64,000 nucleotides of DNA from Sphingomonas sp. S2-65. GTDB lineage: Bacteria > Pseudomonadota > Alphaproteobacteria > Sphingomonadales > Sphingomonadaceae. The stretch lies in NCBI RefSeq assembly GCF_021513175.1, contig NZ_CP090953.1:2476501-2540500 (forward strand), in the 5' to 3' direction. The notes beneath the pieces are model-generated. The model had not been told where the DNA came from, made no database searches, and saw only the letters and a list, made by a program, of their open reading frames with translations. Below are positions 10,909 through 20,061 of the stretch, piece after piece (positions within the stretch are counted from its first letter, which is position 1; every line of letters begins with the position of its first letter). A program made the position numbers and the translations under genes.

Positions 10909-12369
10909 ATGACGGTAAGCGTGGACATGGGGGTAGACCAGGGCGGGGCGTCCGTTGGCATGGACCTTGAGGAACTCCTCGCCACCCGTCTTCTGGTTCA
11001 AGGCAATTCGGGATCCGGCAAGTCGCATCTCCTGCGCCGCCTGCTCGAAAAGAGTGCCGGACACGTTCAGCAGGTCATCATCGACCCCGAAGGTGATTTC
11101 GTCACGCTGAGCGACCGCTACGGCCACCTCTCCATCGAAGCCGCCGAACATAGCGAACGAGACGTCGCCCGCTTCGCCGCGCGTATCCGCGAACACCGCG
11201 CCTCCGTCGTCTTAAGCCTCGAAGGGCTGGAGGCGGAAGGCCAGATGAAATGCGCCGCAGCCTTTCTCAACGGCATGTTCGATGCGCCGCGCGAGCATTG
11301 GTACCCGGCTCTGGTCGTCGTCGACGAAGCGCAGTTGTTCGCACCCGCCGGCGGCGGCGAAGTCGCCGAGGATGTCCGTCGTGCCTCGTTGTCGGCGATG
11401 ACTAACCTGATGTGCCGCGGCCGCAAGCGCGGCCTCGCCGGCGTCATCGCCACCCAGCGCCTCGCCAAGCTTGCCAAGAACGTCGCTGCCGAGGCGTCCA
11501 ATTTCCTGATGGGCCGTACCTTTCTCGACATCGACATGGCCCGCGCCGCCGATTTGCTCGGCATGGAACGCCGCCAGGCCGAGGCGATCCGCGACCTGCA
11601 GCGCGGCACCTTCCTTGCGCTGGGCCCTGCCGTCGCGCGCCGCCCCGTAGCGATCCGCATCGGCACGGTGGAAACCTCCGCGCGCAGCTCCAGTCCCAAG
11701 CTTACCCCGCTGCCCCAGCCGGCGAGCGAGGACATGAAGGAGCTGTTGCTCGCCCCCGCCGAGCCCAGCTGGTCTCCGCCCGAGCCATCCGCACCAGCGG
11801 TGCCCGCCCAGGCGCGCTCCGAAACCCTGCTCCAGGCGCTGGCGCGGTCGGTGCCCTCTGTCGCCGAGACTACCCCGGACATGGAGCCGGAAGAAGCCGA
11901 AGGTCATGTGACCGACGTGCTGCGGGCGATCGTATCGGACGCCGAATCCGCGTTCCGCTCGCCTTCGGTGCTCTACCAGGACTTCCTGGTCCGCTGCCGG
12001 ATGGTCGGGCTCGCCCGCCCGCCACTGGATATTTCAGCCTTTACGCGCCGCCTGTCCGCCGCCCGGGCGGGCATCCACGGCGATCCCGACGCGGACTGGG
12101 CGCAAGCGCTTGAGGCGGCAAAGGCTCTTCCCGACGATATGCTGGGTCCCTTCCTGCTGGTCGCCCGTGCTGCGCGCGAGGGGGAGCCGTGCCCCAGCGA
12201 CACTCAAATCGCCGCGACCTATGGGACCAGCTCGCTCGGTCGGGTCCGCCGGCTGCTGCAATATATCGAAAGCCGCGAATTGTTCGTCACGCGGATCGAT
12301 CTAGCCGGAAAACGATCGATCACGATCCCTCGGCTTGGCTGGACGACGCAGCCTTCCGAATCGAACTGA
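10909..12369 (+). CDS. HerA/DUF87-like ATP-binding protein
   Basis: A 486-residue P-loop ATPase. Walker A GNSGSGKSHLLRRLL lies near residue 40 and Walker B ALVVVDEAQLF near residue 135, followed by the sensor region GVIATQRLAKLAKNVAAEASNFLMGRT, which is typical of HerA-FtsK-type DUF87 proteins. A proline-rich linker at about residues 270-325 separates the ATPase from a C-terminal domain that may contain a winged helix (DTQIAATYGTSSLGRVRRLLQYIE). It diverges from recQ. Alternative starts lie 7 and 18 codons downstream. The function is unknown; DNA translocation or end processing would be a guess. Confidence 0.75.
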   Translation: MTVSVDMGVDQGGASVGMDLEELLATRLLVQGNSGSGKSHLLRRLLEKSAGHVQQVIIDPEGDFVTLSDRYGHLSIEAAEHSERDVARFAARIREHRASVVLSLEGLEAEGQMKCAAAFLNGMFDAPREHWYPALVVVDEAQLFAPAGGGEVAEDVRRASLSAMTNLMCRGRKRGLAGVIATQRLAKLAKNVAAEASNFLMGRTFLDIDMARAADLLGMERRQAEAIRDLQRGTFLALGPAVARRPVAIRIGTVETSARSSSPKLTPLPQPASEDMKELLLAPAEPSWSPPEPSAPAVPAQARSETLLQALARSVPSVAETTPDMEPEEAEGHVTDVLRAIVSDAESAFRSPSVLYQDFLVRCRMVGLARPPLDISAFTRRLSAARAGIHGDPDADWAQALEAAKALPDDMLGPFLLVARAAREGEPCPSDTQIAATYGTSSLGRVRRLLQYIESRELFVTRIDLAGKRSITIPRLGWTTQPSESN

Positions 12370-13315
12370 AGCGTTCCGGTGAGACCGGCAGATTGCGCAG
12401 CCAAGCTTCGGTGGCGGCCGCATGCGTCACTGGCAGCATGTGCCCGCCATCGATCAGCGTCAGCGAAGCGCCGCGGATCTCGCGGGTGGTCTTCTCACCG
12501 TTCAGCTTGGGATCGAGCACCTGGTCTTGGCGCCCGAACAGGATCGCCACCGGTAGCTGCAGATCGGCGTAGCGGGCCTGCAGCTTCGACATTTCCGGTG
12601 ACGCCTGCAGCAGCTCGAACGACCCGGCCAGATAGCTTTTCGGCCGCAGCGCCAGTGCGCCACCGCCGCGTGTGGCGAAATCAGCGGGCACTGGATCGGG
12701 CGCGAATACAGCCTGGGCGGTCTTGGCGCTGCTGAGGGTACCGGCGGGAACTGCGAGCAGCCAGGCGATGGCGCCACGAACCGGCGGCGGCGCGAGCAGC
12801 CCCAGAAAGGGCCTGGGAACGCGCTCGACGCGCTGGCTTAGCGGAGCGATCAGCGCCAGCCCGCGCACCAGATCAGGCTGGTCGAGCCCAAGCGCCAGGG
12901 CGACGGCGCCCCCAAGTGAATGGCCCACGACCAGAGGCTTATGAAGCGAGAGCTGCTCGATCAGCGCCGCCAGCATCTTGGCCTGGGCCGTGATGCCGGG
13001 CCGTGGCCCATCCAGTGCGGAGTGACCCCACCCGGGACGGTCCACCAAGATGACTCTGTAGTCGGTCGTGAGGCGCTCGGTCAGCGAGTGCGAGAAGTTG
13101 CGCAACTGCCCCATCAGCCCGTGCACCATCACCAGCACAGGCGCGTCCTTTGGTCCCAGATCGACATAATGCAGCCGCGCGCCGGGCACGTCGATGAACT
13201 GGCCGTCGGGCGGCACCAGTTCCTCGGCCTTGCGCCCGGCATAAGCCGACCAGCTGGCGAGCCCGGTGCCCGCCACCGCCGCGATCCCAAGAGGTAACAG
13301 CATCGTTCGCATCAA
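12320..13315 (-). CDS. Alpha/beta-fold hydrolase
   Basis: A 331-residue alpha/beta hydrolase with an N-terminal hydrophobic segment (MMRTMLLPLGIAAVAGTGLASW) that could anchor or export it. The oxyanion motif VMVHGLMGQLRNF, the nucleophile elbow VVGHSLGGAVAL, an acid in FGRQDQVLDPK and the terminal histidine in DGGHMLPVTHA make a complete triad. The substrate cannot be told; it is closest to generic MhpC/esterase-type enzymes. Its 3' end overlaps the convergent ATPase gene by 50 bp. Confidence 0.85.
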   Translation of the reverse strand: MMRTMLLPLGIAAVAGTGLASWSAYAGRKAEELVPPDGQFIDVPGARLHYVDLGPKDAPVLVMVHGLMGQLRNFSHSLTERLTTDYRVILVDRPGWGHSALDGPRPGITAQAKMLAALIEQLSLHKPLVVGHSLGGAVALALGLDQPDLVRGLALIAPLSQRVERVPRPFLGLLAPPPVRGAIAWLLAVPAGTLSSAKTAQAVFAPDPVPADFATRGGGALALRPKSYLAGSFELLQASPEMSKLQARYADLQLPVAILFGRQDQVLDPKLNGEKTTREIRGASLTLIDGGHMLPVTHAAATEAWLRNLPVSPERFSSIRKAASSSQAEGS

Positions 13316-13384
13316 CCTTCCGCCACGCGCCTGGAAGCACTAGGGGTTCTTCAGCAGCAACGCGCCAGCAAGCAAAGGTGCCCG

Positions 13385-13657
13385 ATGACGAACGTGATCG
13401 ACAATAAAGAAGAACAGCGTTTCGAACTCGAAGTCGATGGGCACACCGCCTTCGCCGCGTACGACAAGGATGGCGACATCGTGGTGTTTACCCATACGGT
13501 CGCGCCCACGGAATTGCGGGGGCAGGGCGTCGGCTCACGCTTGGTCGAAGGCGCGCTGAGCCAGGTCCGGGCCGCCGGGGGCAGGGTGCGGCCGCTCTGC
13601 ACCTTCGTCGCCGGCTATATCGCCCAGCATCCCCAATGGGGCGATCTGCGCGCCTGA
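13385..13657 (+). CDS. GNAT-like N-acetyltransferase (YjdJ type)
   Basis: A 90-residue compact acetyltransferase of the YjdJ/Gtn10-like family. LEVDGHTAFAAYDKDGDIVVFTHTVAPTELRGQGVGSRLVEGAL contains the acetyl-CoA-binding RGQGVGSRL loop, and the ending PLCTFVAGYIAQHPQW carries the conserved cysteine of this subfamily. These single-domain proteins are widespread and their acceptor is unknown. It lies between two minus-strand genes, ending 4 bp before the ABC exporter stop. Confidence 0.85.
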   Translation: MTNVIDNKEEQRFELEVDGHTAFAAYDKDGDIVVFTHTVAPTELRGQGVGSRLVEGALSQVRAAGGRVRPLCTFVAGYIAQHPQWGDLRA

Positions 13658-13661
13658 CCGC

Positions 13662-15482
13662 TTATTCGGCGGCCAGGTTTTCACCTTCTTCGCGCTCCCG
13701 CGCCTGGCGAGTCCACATTTCGGCATACAGGCCGCCGCGCCGCATCAGCTCGGCGTGGGTGCCCTGCTCGACGATCCGGCCGCTTTCGAGCACGACGATC
13801 CGGTCGGCATGAACGACCGTGGAAAGCCGGTGCGCGATCACAATGGTCGTGCGTCCGCGCTCGATCGCTTCCAGCGTCGCCTGGATATCCGCCTCGGTAC
13901 GGCTGTCGAGCGCACTGGTTGCCTCGTCCAGGATCAGGATCGGCGGATTTTTCACTAAAGTGCGTGCGATCGCGACGCGCTGCTTCTCGCCGCCCGAAAG
14001 CTTCAGCCCGCGCTCGCCGACCCGAGTGTCGAATCCTTCCGGCAGCGCCTGGATGAACCCTGCAATGGCTGCGCCGCGTGCGGCATCGGCGATGTCCTCC
14101 GATGTCGCGTCCTCGCGACCATAGGCGATGTTGTAGCCGATCGTGTCGTTGAACAGCACGGTATCCTGCGGAACGATGCCGATCGCCGAGCGAAGCGACT
14201 GCTGGGTCACCTCGCGCACATCCTGACCGTCGATCGTGATCCGCCCGCCGGTGACATCGTAGAAGCGGTACATCAGCCGGGCGAGCGTGGACTTGCCTGC
14301 GCCCGAAGGCCCGACCACTGCGACGGTCGCACCCGCCGGGATATCGAGGTCGATGCCCTTCAGGATCTGGCGGTCGGGATCATAGCCGAAAGCGACATCT
14401 TCGAAGCGAATGTGGCCTCGCGCCACGCGCAGGGGCTGCGCGTCCACAGCATCGGTCACTTCGGCTGGCGTATCGATCAGGTCGAACATAGCGCCCATGT
14501 CGATCACACCCTGGCGTATCGTGCGATACACCCAGCCCAGCATGTCGAGCGGACGGAACAACTGGCTAAGCAGCGTCGATACCAGCACGACGTCGCCGGC
14601 GCTGAATCGGCCCGAGCTCCAGCCGAACACGATCAGCGCCATGCCGCCTCCCAACATCAGGTTGGTTATCACGGCCTGGCCGATGTTCAGCCAGGCCAGC
14701 GAGTTCTCCGACGTCACCGCCGCGTTCATGTACGCCGCCATCGCCCGGTCGTAGCGCTGCGCCTCGCGCGCTTCGGCGTTGAAGTATTTCACCGTCTCGA
14801 AGTTGAGCAGCGAGTCGACCGCGTGCGCGACCGCGCCGGTATCCAGGTCGTTCATCTGTTCGCGCAGCTTCGAACGCCAGTCGGTCACCCAGCGGGTGAA
14901 GGCGATATAGACGACCACCATCACTGAGGTGCCGATAACCAGCCACATGCCGAACCGCGTGCCGAAGATGCCTAGCACCAGCCCAAGTTCCAGGATCGTC
15001 GGGGCGATGTTGAACAGCAGGAAATACAGCATCGTATCGATGCTCTTGGTGCCGCGCTCGACCACCTTGGTGATCGCTCCGGTGCGCCGCTCCAGGTGGA
15101 AGCGCAAAGACAATTGGTGGAGGTGGCGGAACACGTCCGACGCCAAACGGCGCGACGCGTCCTGACCGACCTTTTCGAACACCGCATTGCGAAGATTGTC
15201 GAAGATGACTGCGCCCAGCCGCGCCGCGGCATAGCCGGCGACCAGCGCGATCACGAGCCAGAGCGCGTCACGCGATCCATCGGCCATATGGTCGATCGCG
15301 CCCTGAAGTGCGAACGGCGCGCCATAGACCTGCACCAGTTTGGAGATCAGCACGAGCACCAGCGCGACGACGATCCGCACGCGCAATTCGGTGGCGTTGC
15401 GCGGCCACAGATAGGGCAAGAAACGCTTCATGGTGCCGAGCAAGGGCCGCTCGGGCGCGGAGGTTTGATTCAGGGGAGGCAT
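13662..15482 (-). CDS. ABC exporter of the Atm1/ABCB7 type
   Basis: A 606-residue half-transporter with a fused membrane domain (six helices, about residues 30-330) and a nucleotide-binding domain. The segment following PYLWPRNATELRVRIVVAL and GAPFALQGAIDHMA is typical of Atm1-like heavy-metal or glutathione-conjugate exporters. The NBD has Walker A GPSGAGKSTLARL, signature LSGGEKQRVAIARTL, Walker B ILILDEATSALD and the H-loop IVIAHRLSTV. It probably works as a homodimer in the inner membrane. Its start is divergent from a small Cys-containing gene. Confidence 0.92.
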   Translation of the reverse strand: MPPLNQTSAPERPLLGTMKRFLPYLWPRNATELRVRIVVALVLVLISKLVQVYGAPFALQGAIDHMADGSRDALWLVIALVAGYAAARLGAVIFDNLRNAVFEKVGQDASRRLASDVFRHLHQLSLRFHLERRTGAITKVVERGTKSIDTMLYFLLFNIAPTILELGLVLGIFGTRFGMWLVIGTSVMVVVYIAFTRWVTDWRSKLREQMNDLDTGAVAHAVDSLLNFETVKYFNAEAREAQRYDRAMAAYMNAAVTSENSLAWLNIGQAVITNLMLGGGMALIVFGWSSGRFSAGDVVLVSTLLSQLFRPLDMLGWVYRTIRQGVIDMGAMFDLIDTPAEVTDAVDAQPLRVARGHIRFEDVAFGYDPDRQILKGIDLDIPAGATVAVVGPSGAGKSTLARLMYRFYDVTGGRITIDGQDVREVTQQSLRSAIGIVPQDTVLFNDTIGYNIAYGREDATSEDIADAARGAAIAGFIQALPEGFDTRVGERGLKLSGGEKQRVAIARTLVKNPPILILDEATSALDSRTEADIQATLEAIERGRTTIVIAHRLSTVVHADRIVVLESGRIVEQGTHAELMRRGGLYAEMWTRQAREREEGENLAAE

Positions 15483-15576
15483 TAACCCTGGATTTGGGGG
15501 CTCGAGCGCCGTCGCGCAACGTTTCGTCGGAACGGGCCGGACTTCGCTTCGTTCTAATGATCGGAAGGAACGTGCA

Positions 15577-15813
15577 ATGGACCAGATCTTCTACGTCTTG
15601 GCGATCATGGGCTGCGGCGACGATGCGGGGCTTTGTCAGCAGGCGCGCGTGGAGCCGGTGCGCTACACTTCGGTAGCGGCATGCCAGGAGGCGATGCCGG
15701 TCGCACTTCAGCGCAACGCCGATCTTTCCTTTCCGGTAATCAGCGCGACTTGTCGCCGCGATGGGCCGCAATATGCCCGCAACGAAAGCAATCGCCGCCA
15801 GAATGGCGGCTGA
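15577..15813 (+). CDS. Small Cys-containing hypothetical protein
   Basis: A 78-residue protein beginning MDQIFYVLAIMGCGDDAGLCQQARVEP. GGAAGGA lies about 8 bp before the ATG. Four cysteines (in MGCGDD, GLCQQ, AACQEA and ATCRRD) are spaced as for two disulfides, and the N-terminus is mildly hydrophobic, so an envelope location is possible. The pattern looks like a conserved sphingomonad small protein, but I assign no function. Its stop is 4 bp from the end of crtB. Confidence 0.7.
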   Translation: MDQIFYVLAIMGCGDDAGLCQQARVEPVRYTSVAACQEAMPVALQRNADLSFPVISATCRRDGPQYARNESNRRQNGG

Positions 15814-15816
15814 GCC

Positions 15817-16755
15817 TCAACGCGGGCGCGTCCAGAGATCGTCAGGGCGAGCGACGTTTCCATAGAGGCTCGTACGTGCACGCGCCTGTCCATAGGCACG
15901 GACGATCCAACCCAGCTTCTCGGCCGACGACGTCGTGACCCGGTGATCCCAGGCATGCTCGCCGCGTACGGCGACCTTGCGAGCGATGTCGCCATAGATA
16001 CCGGCGGCGGCGAGCACGGCCCAGGCCGACCGGAAGGAGAGGGCGGGAGTCCCGCCCCGCGCGCTTTGCTCGAACGCCTGCGCGCGCTCGGCCAGCCTTT
16101 GAGCGAGCACCGTCAGCCGCGAACGGAAGGGCGGCTTCATGTGCTGCCCCGACGGAATGTCCATCTCTACCAGCCACTCGACCGGCAGGTAGCACCGGCC
16201 GACCTGGTCGTCCTCTTCGATGTCGCGGGCGATGTTCGAGAGCTGGAACGCCATGCCCAGGTCGCAGGCGCGGTCGAGTACCGCGTCGTCGTCAGGTGAA
16301 ACGCCCATTATTACCGCCATCATGCACCCGACCGCGCCGGCGACGTGATAGCAATAGCGGTAGAGGTCGTCTTCGCTGCGCGGTCGCCAGTCCTCCGCAT
16401 CGAGTGCGAACCCGTCGACAAGATCGTGGACGAAGCGGTGCGGCATGTTCGTCTCGGCGACGACGATCCGCAACGCATCGAACGCCGCGTCGCCTACCCA
16501 CTGCCCTGCCAGGGCTGCTTCGGTGCGGATGCGGATCGCCGCCAGCCGCTCGGCAGGATCGGCCACCGCGCTCATGCCATGGCCATGATCCTGCCCGTCG
16601 GCCAGATCGTCGCACGCCCGGCACCACGCATAGAGCAGCCAGGCACGCTCACGCGTCGCGCGGTCGAATAGCCGGCTGGCCGCCGCGAAGCTCTTCGAGC
16701 CGCGTCCGATCGACTCCCCCGCGGTCGCGACGATCGCGTCGCGGCCCGGGGTCAC
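15817..16755 (-). CDS. crtB: Phytoene synthase
   Basis: CrtB condenses two geranylgeranyl diphosphates to phytoene, the first committed carotenoid step. The 312-residue protein has both aspartate-rich motifs, CRACDDLADGQ and NIARDIEEDDQVGRCYLP, and the YCYHVAGAVGCMM helix of trans-isoprenyl synthases. The start is GTG at 16755 within a GTGA overlap with the preceding LOG gene stop, so it is translationally coupled as the last gene of crtY-crtI-LOG-crtB. Confidence 0.95.
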   Translation of the reverse strand: MTPGRDAIVATAGESIGRGSKSFAAASRLFDRATRERAWLLYAWCRACDDLADGQDHGHGMSAVADPAERLAAIRIRTEAALAGQWVGDAAFDALRIVVAETNMPHRFVHDLVDGFALDAEDWRPRSEDDLYRYCYHVAGAVGCMMAVIMGVSPDDDAVLDRACDLGMAFQLSNIARDIEEDDQVGRCYLPVEWLVEMDIPSGQHMKPPFRSRLTVLAQRLAERAQAFEQSARGGTPALSFRSAWAVLAAAGIYGDIARKVAVRGEHAWDHRVTTSSAEKLGWIVRAYGQARARTSLYGNVARPDDLWTRPR

Positions 16756-17333
16756 AGGTCGTCGCGCTTCATGTGGATGATCGGCGTGGTAGGTTCGAAG
16801 CCGCGCATTTTTTCGAGCAGCCGATCGAGATCATCGTCGGCGAGCAGGATGCCCTGGTGCTGCGGGCGCAGGAAGCCGACGCTGCCCATCTTCGCCACGA
16901 ATTCCAACAAACCGTCGTAGAAGCCGGCGACATTGAGCAGCGCGACCGGCTTGGCATGATAGCCAAGCTGCGCCCAGCTCATTGCCTCCCACAATTCGTC
17001 CATCGTCCCGGTGCCGCCCGGGATGGTGAGGAACCCGTCTGAAAGCTCGGTAAAGCGCGCCTTCCGTTCGTGCATCGTGTCGACGACATGGAGCTCGCTC
17101 AGGTTGCGATGCGCGACTTCGGCATTGACCAATGCTGTCGGGATCACCCCGATGACTTTGCCCCCGGCTTCCAGTGCGCTGTCGGCCACGGCGCCCATTA
17201 ATCCCAGCTTGCCGCCGCCATACACGACGCCGATGCCGCGCTCCGCCAGGCTGCGGCCAACCATGCGTGCGGACTCGATGTAGACCGGATCGGCCGGGGT
17301 GGCCGATCCGCAATAAACCGCGACGCGCTTCAT
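16752..17333 (-). CDS. LOG family protein (TIGR00730)
   Basis: A 193-residue Rossmann-fold protein of the LOG/lysine-decarboxylase-like family. Characterised members are cytokinin riboside 5'-monophosphate phosphoribohydrolases acting on nucleoside monophosphates. The signature GGGKLGLMGAVADSAL and the catalytic PGGTGTMDELWEAMSWAQLG motif are complete. It overlaps the crtI stop by 4 bp on one side and the crtB start by 4 bp on the other, placing a nucleotide hydrolase inside a carotenoid operon. The family call is firm; the physiological role is not. Confidence 0.92.
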   Translation of the reverse strand: MKRVAVYCGSATPADPVYIESARMVGRSLAERGIGVVYGGGKLGLMGAVADSALEAGGKVIGVIPTALVNAEVAHRNLSELHVVDTMHERKARFTELSDGFLTIPGGTGTMDELWEAMSWAQLGYHAKPVALLNVAGFYDGLLEFVAKMGSVGFLRPQHQGILLADDDLDRLLEKMRGFEPTTPIIHMKRDDL

Positions 17334-18808
17334 CGATTTCCTTCCAGCATCAGTGCCGCCGTAGCCTTGGCGCTGCCGACCACGCCGGGGATGCCGGCTC
17401 CCGGGTGCGTGCCGGCGCCGACGAAATACAGGTTCGAGATCGCCTCGTCGCGATTGTGGACGCGGAACCAGGCGCTCTGGGTCAGCACCGGCTCGAGGCT
17501 GAAACCGGAGCCGAGATGGGAGCGCAGGTCGCGCTCGAAATCGGGCGGGGCGTAAGAGAATTTGGTGACGATGCGATCGCGCAGACCGGGGATCAGCCGG
17601 CGCTCGATTTCGGCGAGAATACGCTCCTCCAGCACCGGTCCGACCTCGTCCCAGTTAGCCGGGAACTTGCCCAGATGCGGCACGGGCGCCAGCGCGTAGA
17701 AGGTCGAGTGACCCTCCGGCGCCATGCTGGAATCGGTGGCGGTCGGGTGATGGAGATACAGCGAGAAATCCTCGCTCAGCACCCCGTGCTTGTAGATGTC
17801 GTCGAGCAGCCCCTTGTAACGCGGGCCGAACAGGATCGAGTGATGCGGCACCTCGGGGCAAGCGCCACGCACCCCGAAATGGACCACAAACAGCGATGGC
17901 GAGAAGCGCTTGCGCTCCAGCCGCGCCGCGGTGCGCTGGGCACTGCGCGAGTCCTTGAGCAGGTGCCGGTAGCTGTGCACCACCTCGGCGTTGCTGGCTA
18001 CCGCATCGACCGGCAGCTCGAACCCGCCTTCGGTGCGTACGCCGGTGACTCGGTCGCCCAGCGTGTCGATCGCCGCGACAGGATCGTTCAAGCGGAGCAC
18101 GCCGCCCAGCCGCTCGAAGTGCCGCACCATGCCCGCGACGAGCTGGTTGGTGCCGCCCTTGGCGAACCAGACGCCGCCGTCACGCTCCAGCTTGTGGATC
18201 AGCGCGTAGATCGCGCTGGTCGCCATCGGATTTCCGCCGACCAGCAGCGTGTGGAACGACAGCGCCTCGCGCAGCTTCTCGTTCTTCACGTAGCTGGAGA
18301 CCATCGAATAGACCGAGCGCCAGGCCTGCGCCTTCATCAGTGCCGGCGCCGCCTTCACCATCGCGCTGAAGTCGAGGAACGCGACATGGCCCAGCTTTAC
18401 ATAGCCCTCGCGGTACACCTCCTCCGAGTAGCGCAGGAACTTGCGGTATCCCGCCACATCGTCCGGGTTGAGCCGGGCGATCTCCGCCGCCAGCTGCGCA
18501 TCGTCGTTCGAATAGTCGAACATCGTACCGTCGGGCCAGGAGAGGCGATAGAAGGGGGAAATCGGCAGCAGCGTCACGTCTTCGGCGATGTCGTGCCCGG
18601 ACAGGCGCCACAGCTCGGCCAGCGCATCGGGCGCGGTGATCACGGTGGGACCACCGTCGAAAGTGAAGCCGTCGCGTTCCCAATAATAAGCGCGGCCGCC
18701 CGGCTTGTCGCGGGCCTCCAGGATGACGGTATCGACGCCGGCCGACTGCAGCCGGATCGCGAGCGCAAGCCCGCCAAACCCTGCGCCAATGATTGCAACC
18801 CGCTTCAT
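17330..18808 (-). CDS. crtI: Phytoene desaturase
   Basis: A bacterial CrtI-type FAD-dependent desaturase of 492 residues that converts phytoene to lycopene (or neurosporene). From the ATG at 18808 it begins MKRVAIIGAGFGGLALAIRL, an intact dinucleotide-binding fold; the longer frame upstream lies inside crtY in another frame and is not real. The C-terminal signature NLYFVGAGTHPGAGIPGVVGSAKATA is the bacterial phytoene dehydrogenase motif. It overlaps crtY upstream and the LOG gene downstream by 4 bp each. Confidence 0.96.
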   Translation of the reverse strand: MKRVAIIGAGFGGLALAIRLQSAGVDTVILEARDKPGGRAYYWERDGFTFDGGPTVITAPDALAELWRLSGHDIAEDVTLLPISPFYRLSWPDGTMFDYSNDDAQLAAEIARLNPDDVAGYRKFLRYSEEVYREGYVKLGHVAFLDFSAMVKAAPALMKAQAWRSVYSMVSSYVKNEKLREALSFHTLLVGGNPMATSAIYALIHKLERDGGVWFAKGGTNQLVAGMVRHFERLGGVLRLNDPVAAIDTLGDRVTGVRTEGGFELPVDAVASNAEVVHSYRHLLKDSRSAQRTAARLERKRFSPSLFVVHFGVRGACPEVPHHSILFGPRYKGLLDDIYKHGVLSEDFSLYLHHPTATDSSMAPEGHSTFYALAPVPHLGKFPANWDEVGPVLEERILAEIERRLIPGLRDRIVTKFSYAPPDFERDLRSHLGSGFSLEPVLTQSAWFRVHNRDEAISNLYFVGAGTHPGAGIPGVVGSAKATAALMLEGNR

Positions 18809-19965
18809 GTTCTTCCCCGCAAGGCTTGGACCGCGCGTCCGATCGGTACCGGCGGCTTTCCGCTCAGGACCCGCACCCGGTCCCACACAGTCGACTGTCC
18901 GGCATAGAAGCGGGCTATGAGGCCTGCGTCCAGCCGATAGAAGCGTTCGAGCACCTTGTATCGCGCTTCGGGATCGGCGGCCTTGAACAGCATCCGGCTG
19001 AGCATGCGGTAGAAACCGCGCGCGCGCCACGTTCGCCGGGCGTAGCCATGCAGGAGCTCGTGCAGCGCCGCGCCCTCCAGCGAGGCCGTGTCGGCGATCA
19101 GCGCGGCGGTGCGCACCGCGTCGGGCAGCGAATAGCTGGTGAGCGGATGGAACAGCCCGGCGCGGACGCCAGCCTTGGCCACACCCTCGCCGCCGCTGCG
19201 CCAATAGGCATCGAAATCGCCGCCCATCACCACCGGCAGCGCGCCGGCTTCCTCGCGCACCACCCGCTCGACCTGCCAACCCTGGCGCGCGGCGTGCAGG
19301 GCGATGCGCTCGCGCAGCGCGGGAGTGTCGATATCGGCGGTGTCGCTGTAATAGGTATCCTCCACGAACAGTCGGGTCGGCGTGAACGGAAGCGTGTAGA
19401 CGAAGCGGTAGCCGTCGAGCTGCGGCACCGTCGCATCCATCACCACCGGATGCGCCACCGCGTGCGGCTCCGTCAGCTCCAATTCGCAGCCGAGGAACTT
19501 CTGCCAGCCGAGCTCGAGCGTCGACAGATCCGCGGCGCCGCGGCAATCGATCACGCCGCGCGCTTCCACCAGCCCTCCGCCGGCAAGCTGGACGCTGGTC
19601 GGCGTCACCGTCGTCACTTCACGGCCCAGCAGCAGTGCCTCGCGCGGCAGGGTGCGGCGCAGCACCCGGTCGAAATGGCGCGACTCGATCGAGTAATAGC
19701 GCGCCCGCAGCGACCGCGAATGCCCCGGAAACGCGACGTCATAGCCGGCCCAGCCATGCCCGATCAGCGGCGCGACCAGCCAGCTGTGCGCGGGATCGAT
19801 GTCGGAGGCGAAGAACGACCAGAGATGGTTGCCCCCCAGCCGCGCCGAGCTCTCGATCACCCGCACGTCGCAATCCGGTCGCCTGCGGCGGAGCGCCAGC
19901 GCGATCAGCCCTCCCGCAAGGCCGCCGCCAACCACCGCGACGTCACAACTGATCCTTGCCGACAT
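18805..19965 (-). CDS. crtY: Lycopene beta-cyclase
   Basis: CrtY cyclises both ends of lycopene to beta-carotene. The 386-residue protein starts MSARISCDVAVVGGGLAGGL, an FAD/NAD-binding fold. It carries HLWSFFASDID near residue 47, the RVIDCRGA-type segment and the C-terminal RFYRLDAGLIARFYAGQ seen in CrtY proteins. It is first in the minus-strand operon crtY-crtI-LOG-crtB, all joined by 4-bp overlaps. With the crtZ at 2813 the gene set predicts zeaxanthin-type xanthophylls. Confidence 0.95.
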   Translation of the reverse strand: MSARISCDVAVVGGGLAGGLIALALRRRRPDCDVRVIESSARLGGNHLWSFFASDIDPAHSWLVAPLIGHGWAGYDVAFPGHSRSLRARYYSIESRHFDRVLRRTLPREALLLGREVTTVTPTSVQLAGGGLVEARGVIDCRGAADLSTLELGWQKFLGCELELTEPHAVAHPVVMDATVPQLDGYRFVYTLPFTPTRLFVEDTYYSDTADIDTPALRERIALHAARQGWQVERVVREEAGALPVVMGGDFDAYWRSGGEGVAKAGVRAGLFHPLTSYSLPDAVRTAALIADTASLEGAALHELLHGYARRTWRARGFYRMLSRMLFKAADPEARYKVLERFYRLDAGLIARFYAGQSTVWDRVRVLSGKPPVPIGRAVQALRGRT

Positions 19966-20061
19966 GGGCCGCGCCTAGCCCAAGCGGTTGGTACGATCCA
20001 ACAAAAAGCCCGTTCGCCCGCCCTTTCCCCGCAACGGCTCGTCGCGGAGGCCCGGCGGCGA

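Noticed and set aside
12320..12369. Possible frameshift where the ATPase and hydrolase genes overlap
   Set aside because: Both reading frames reach plausible C-termini, and short convergent overlaps of this type are common.
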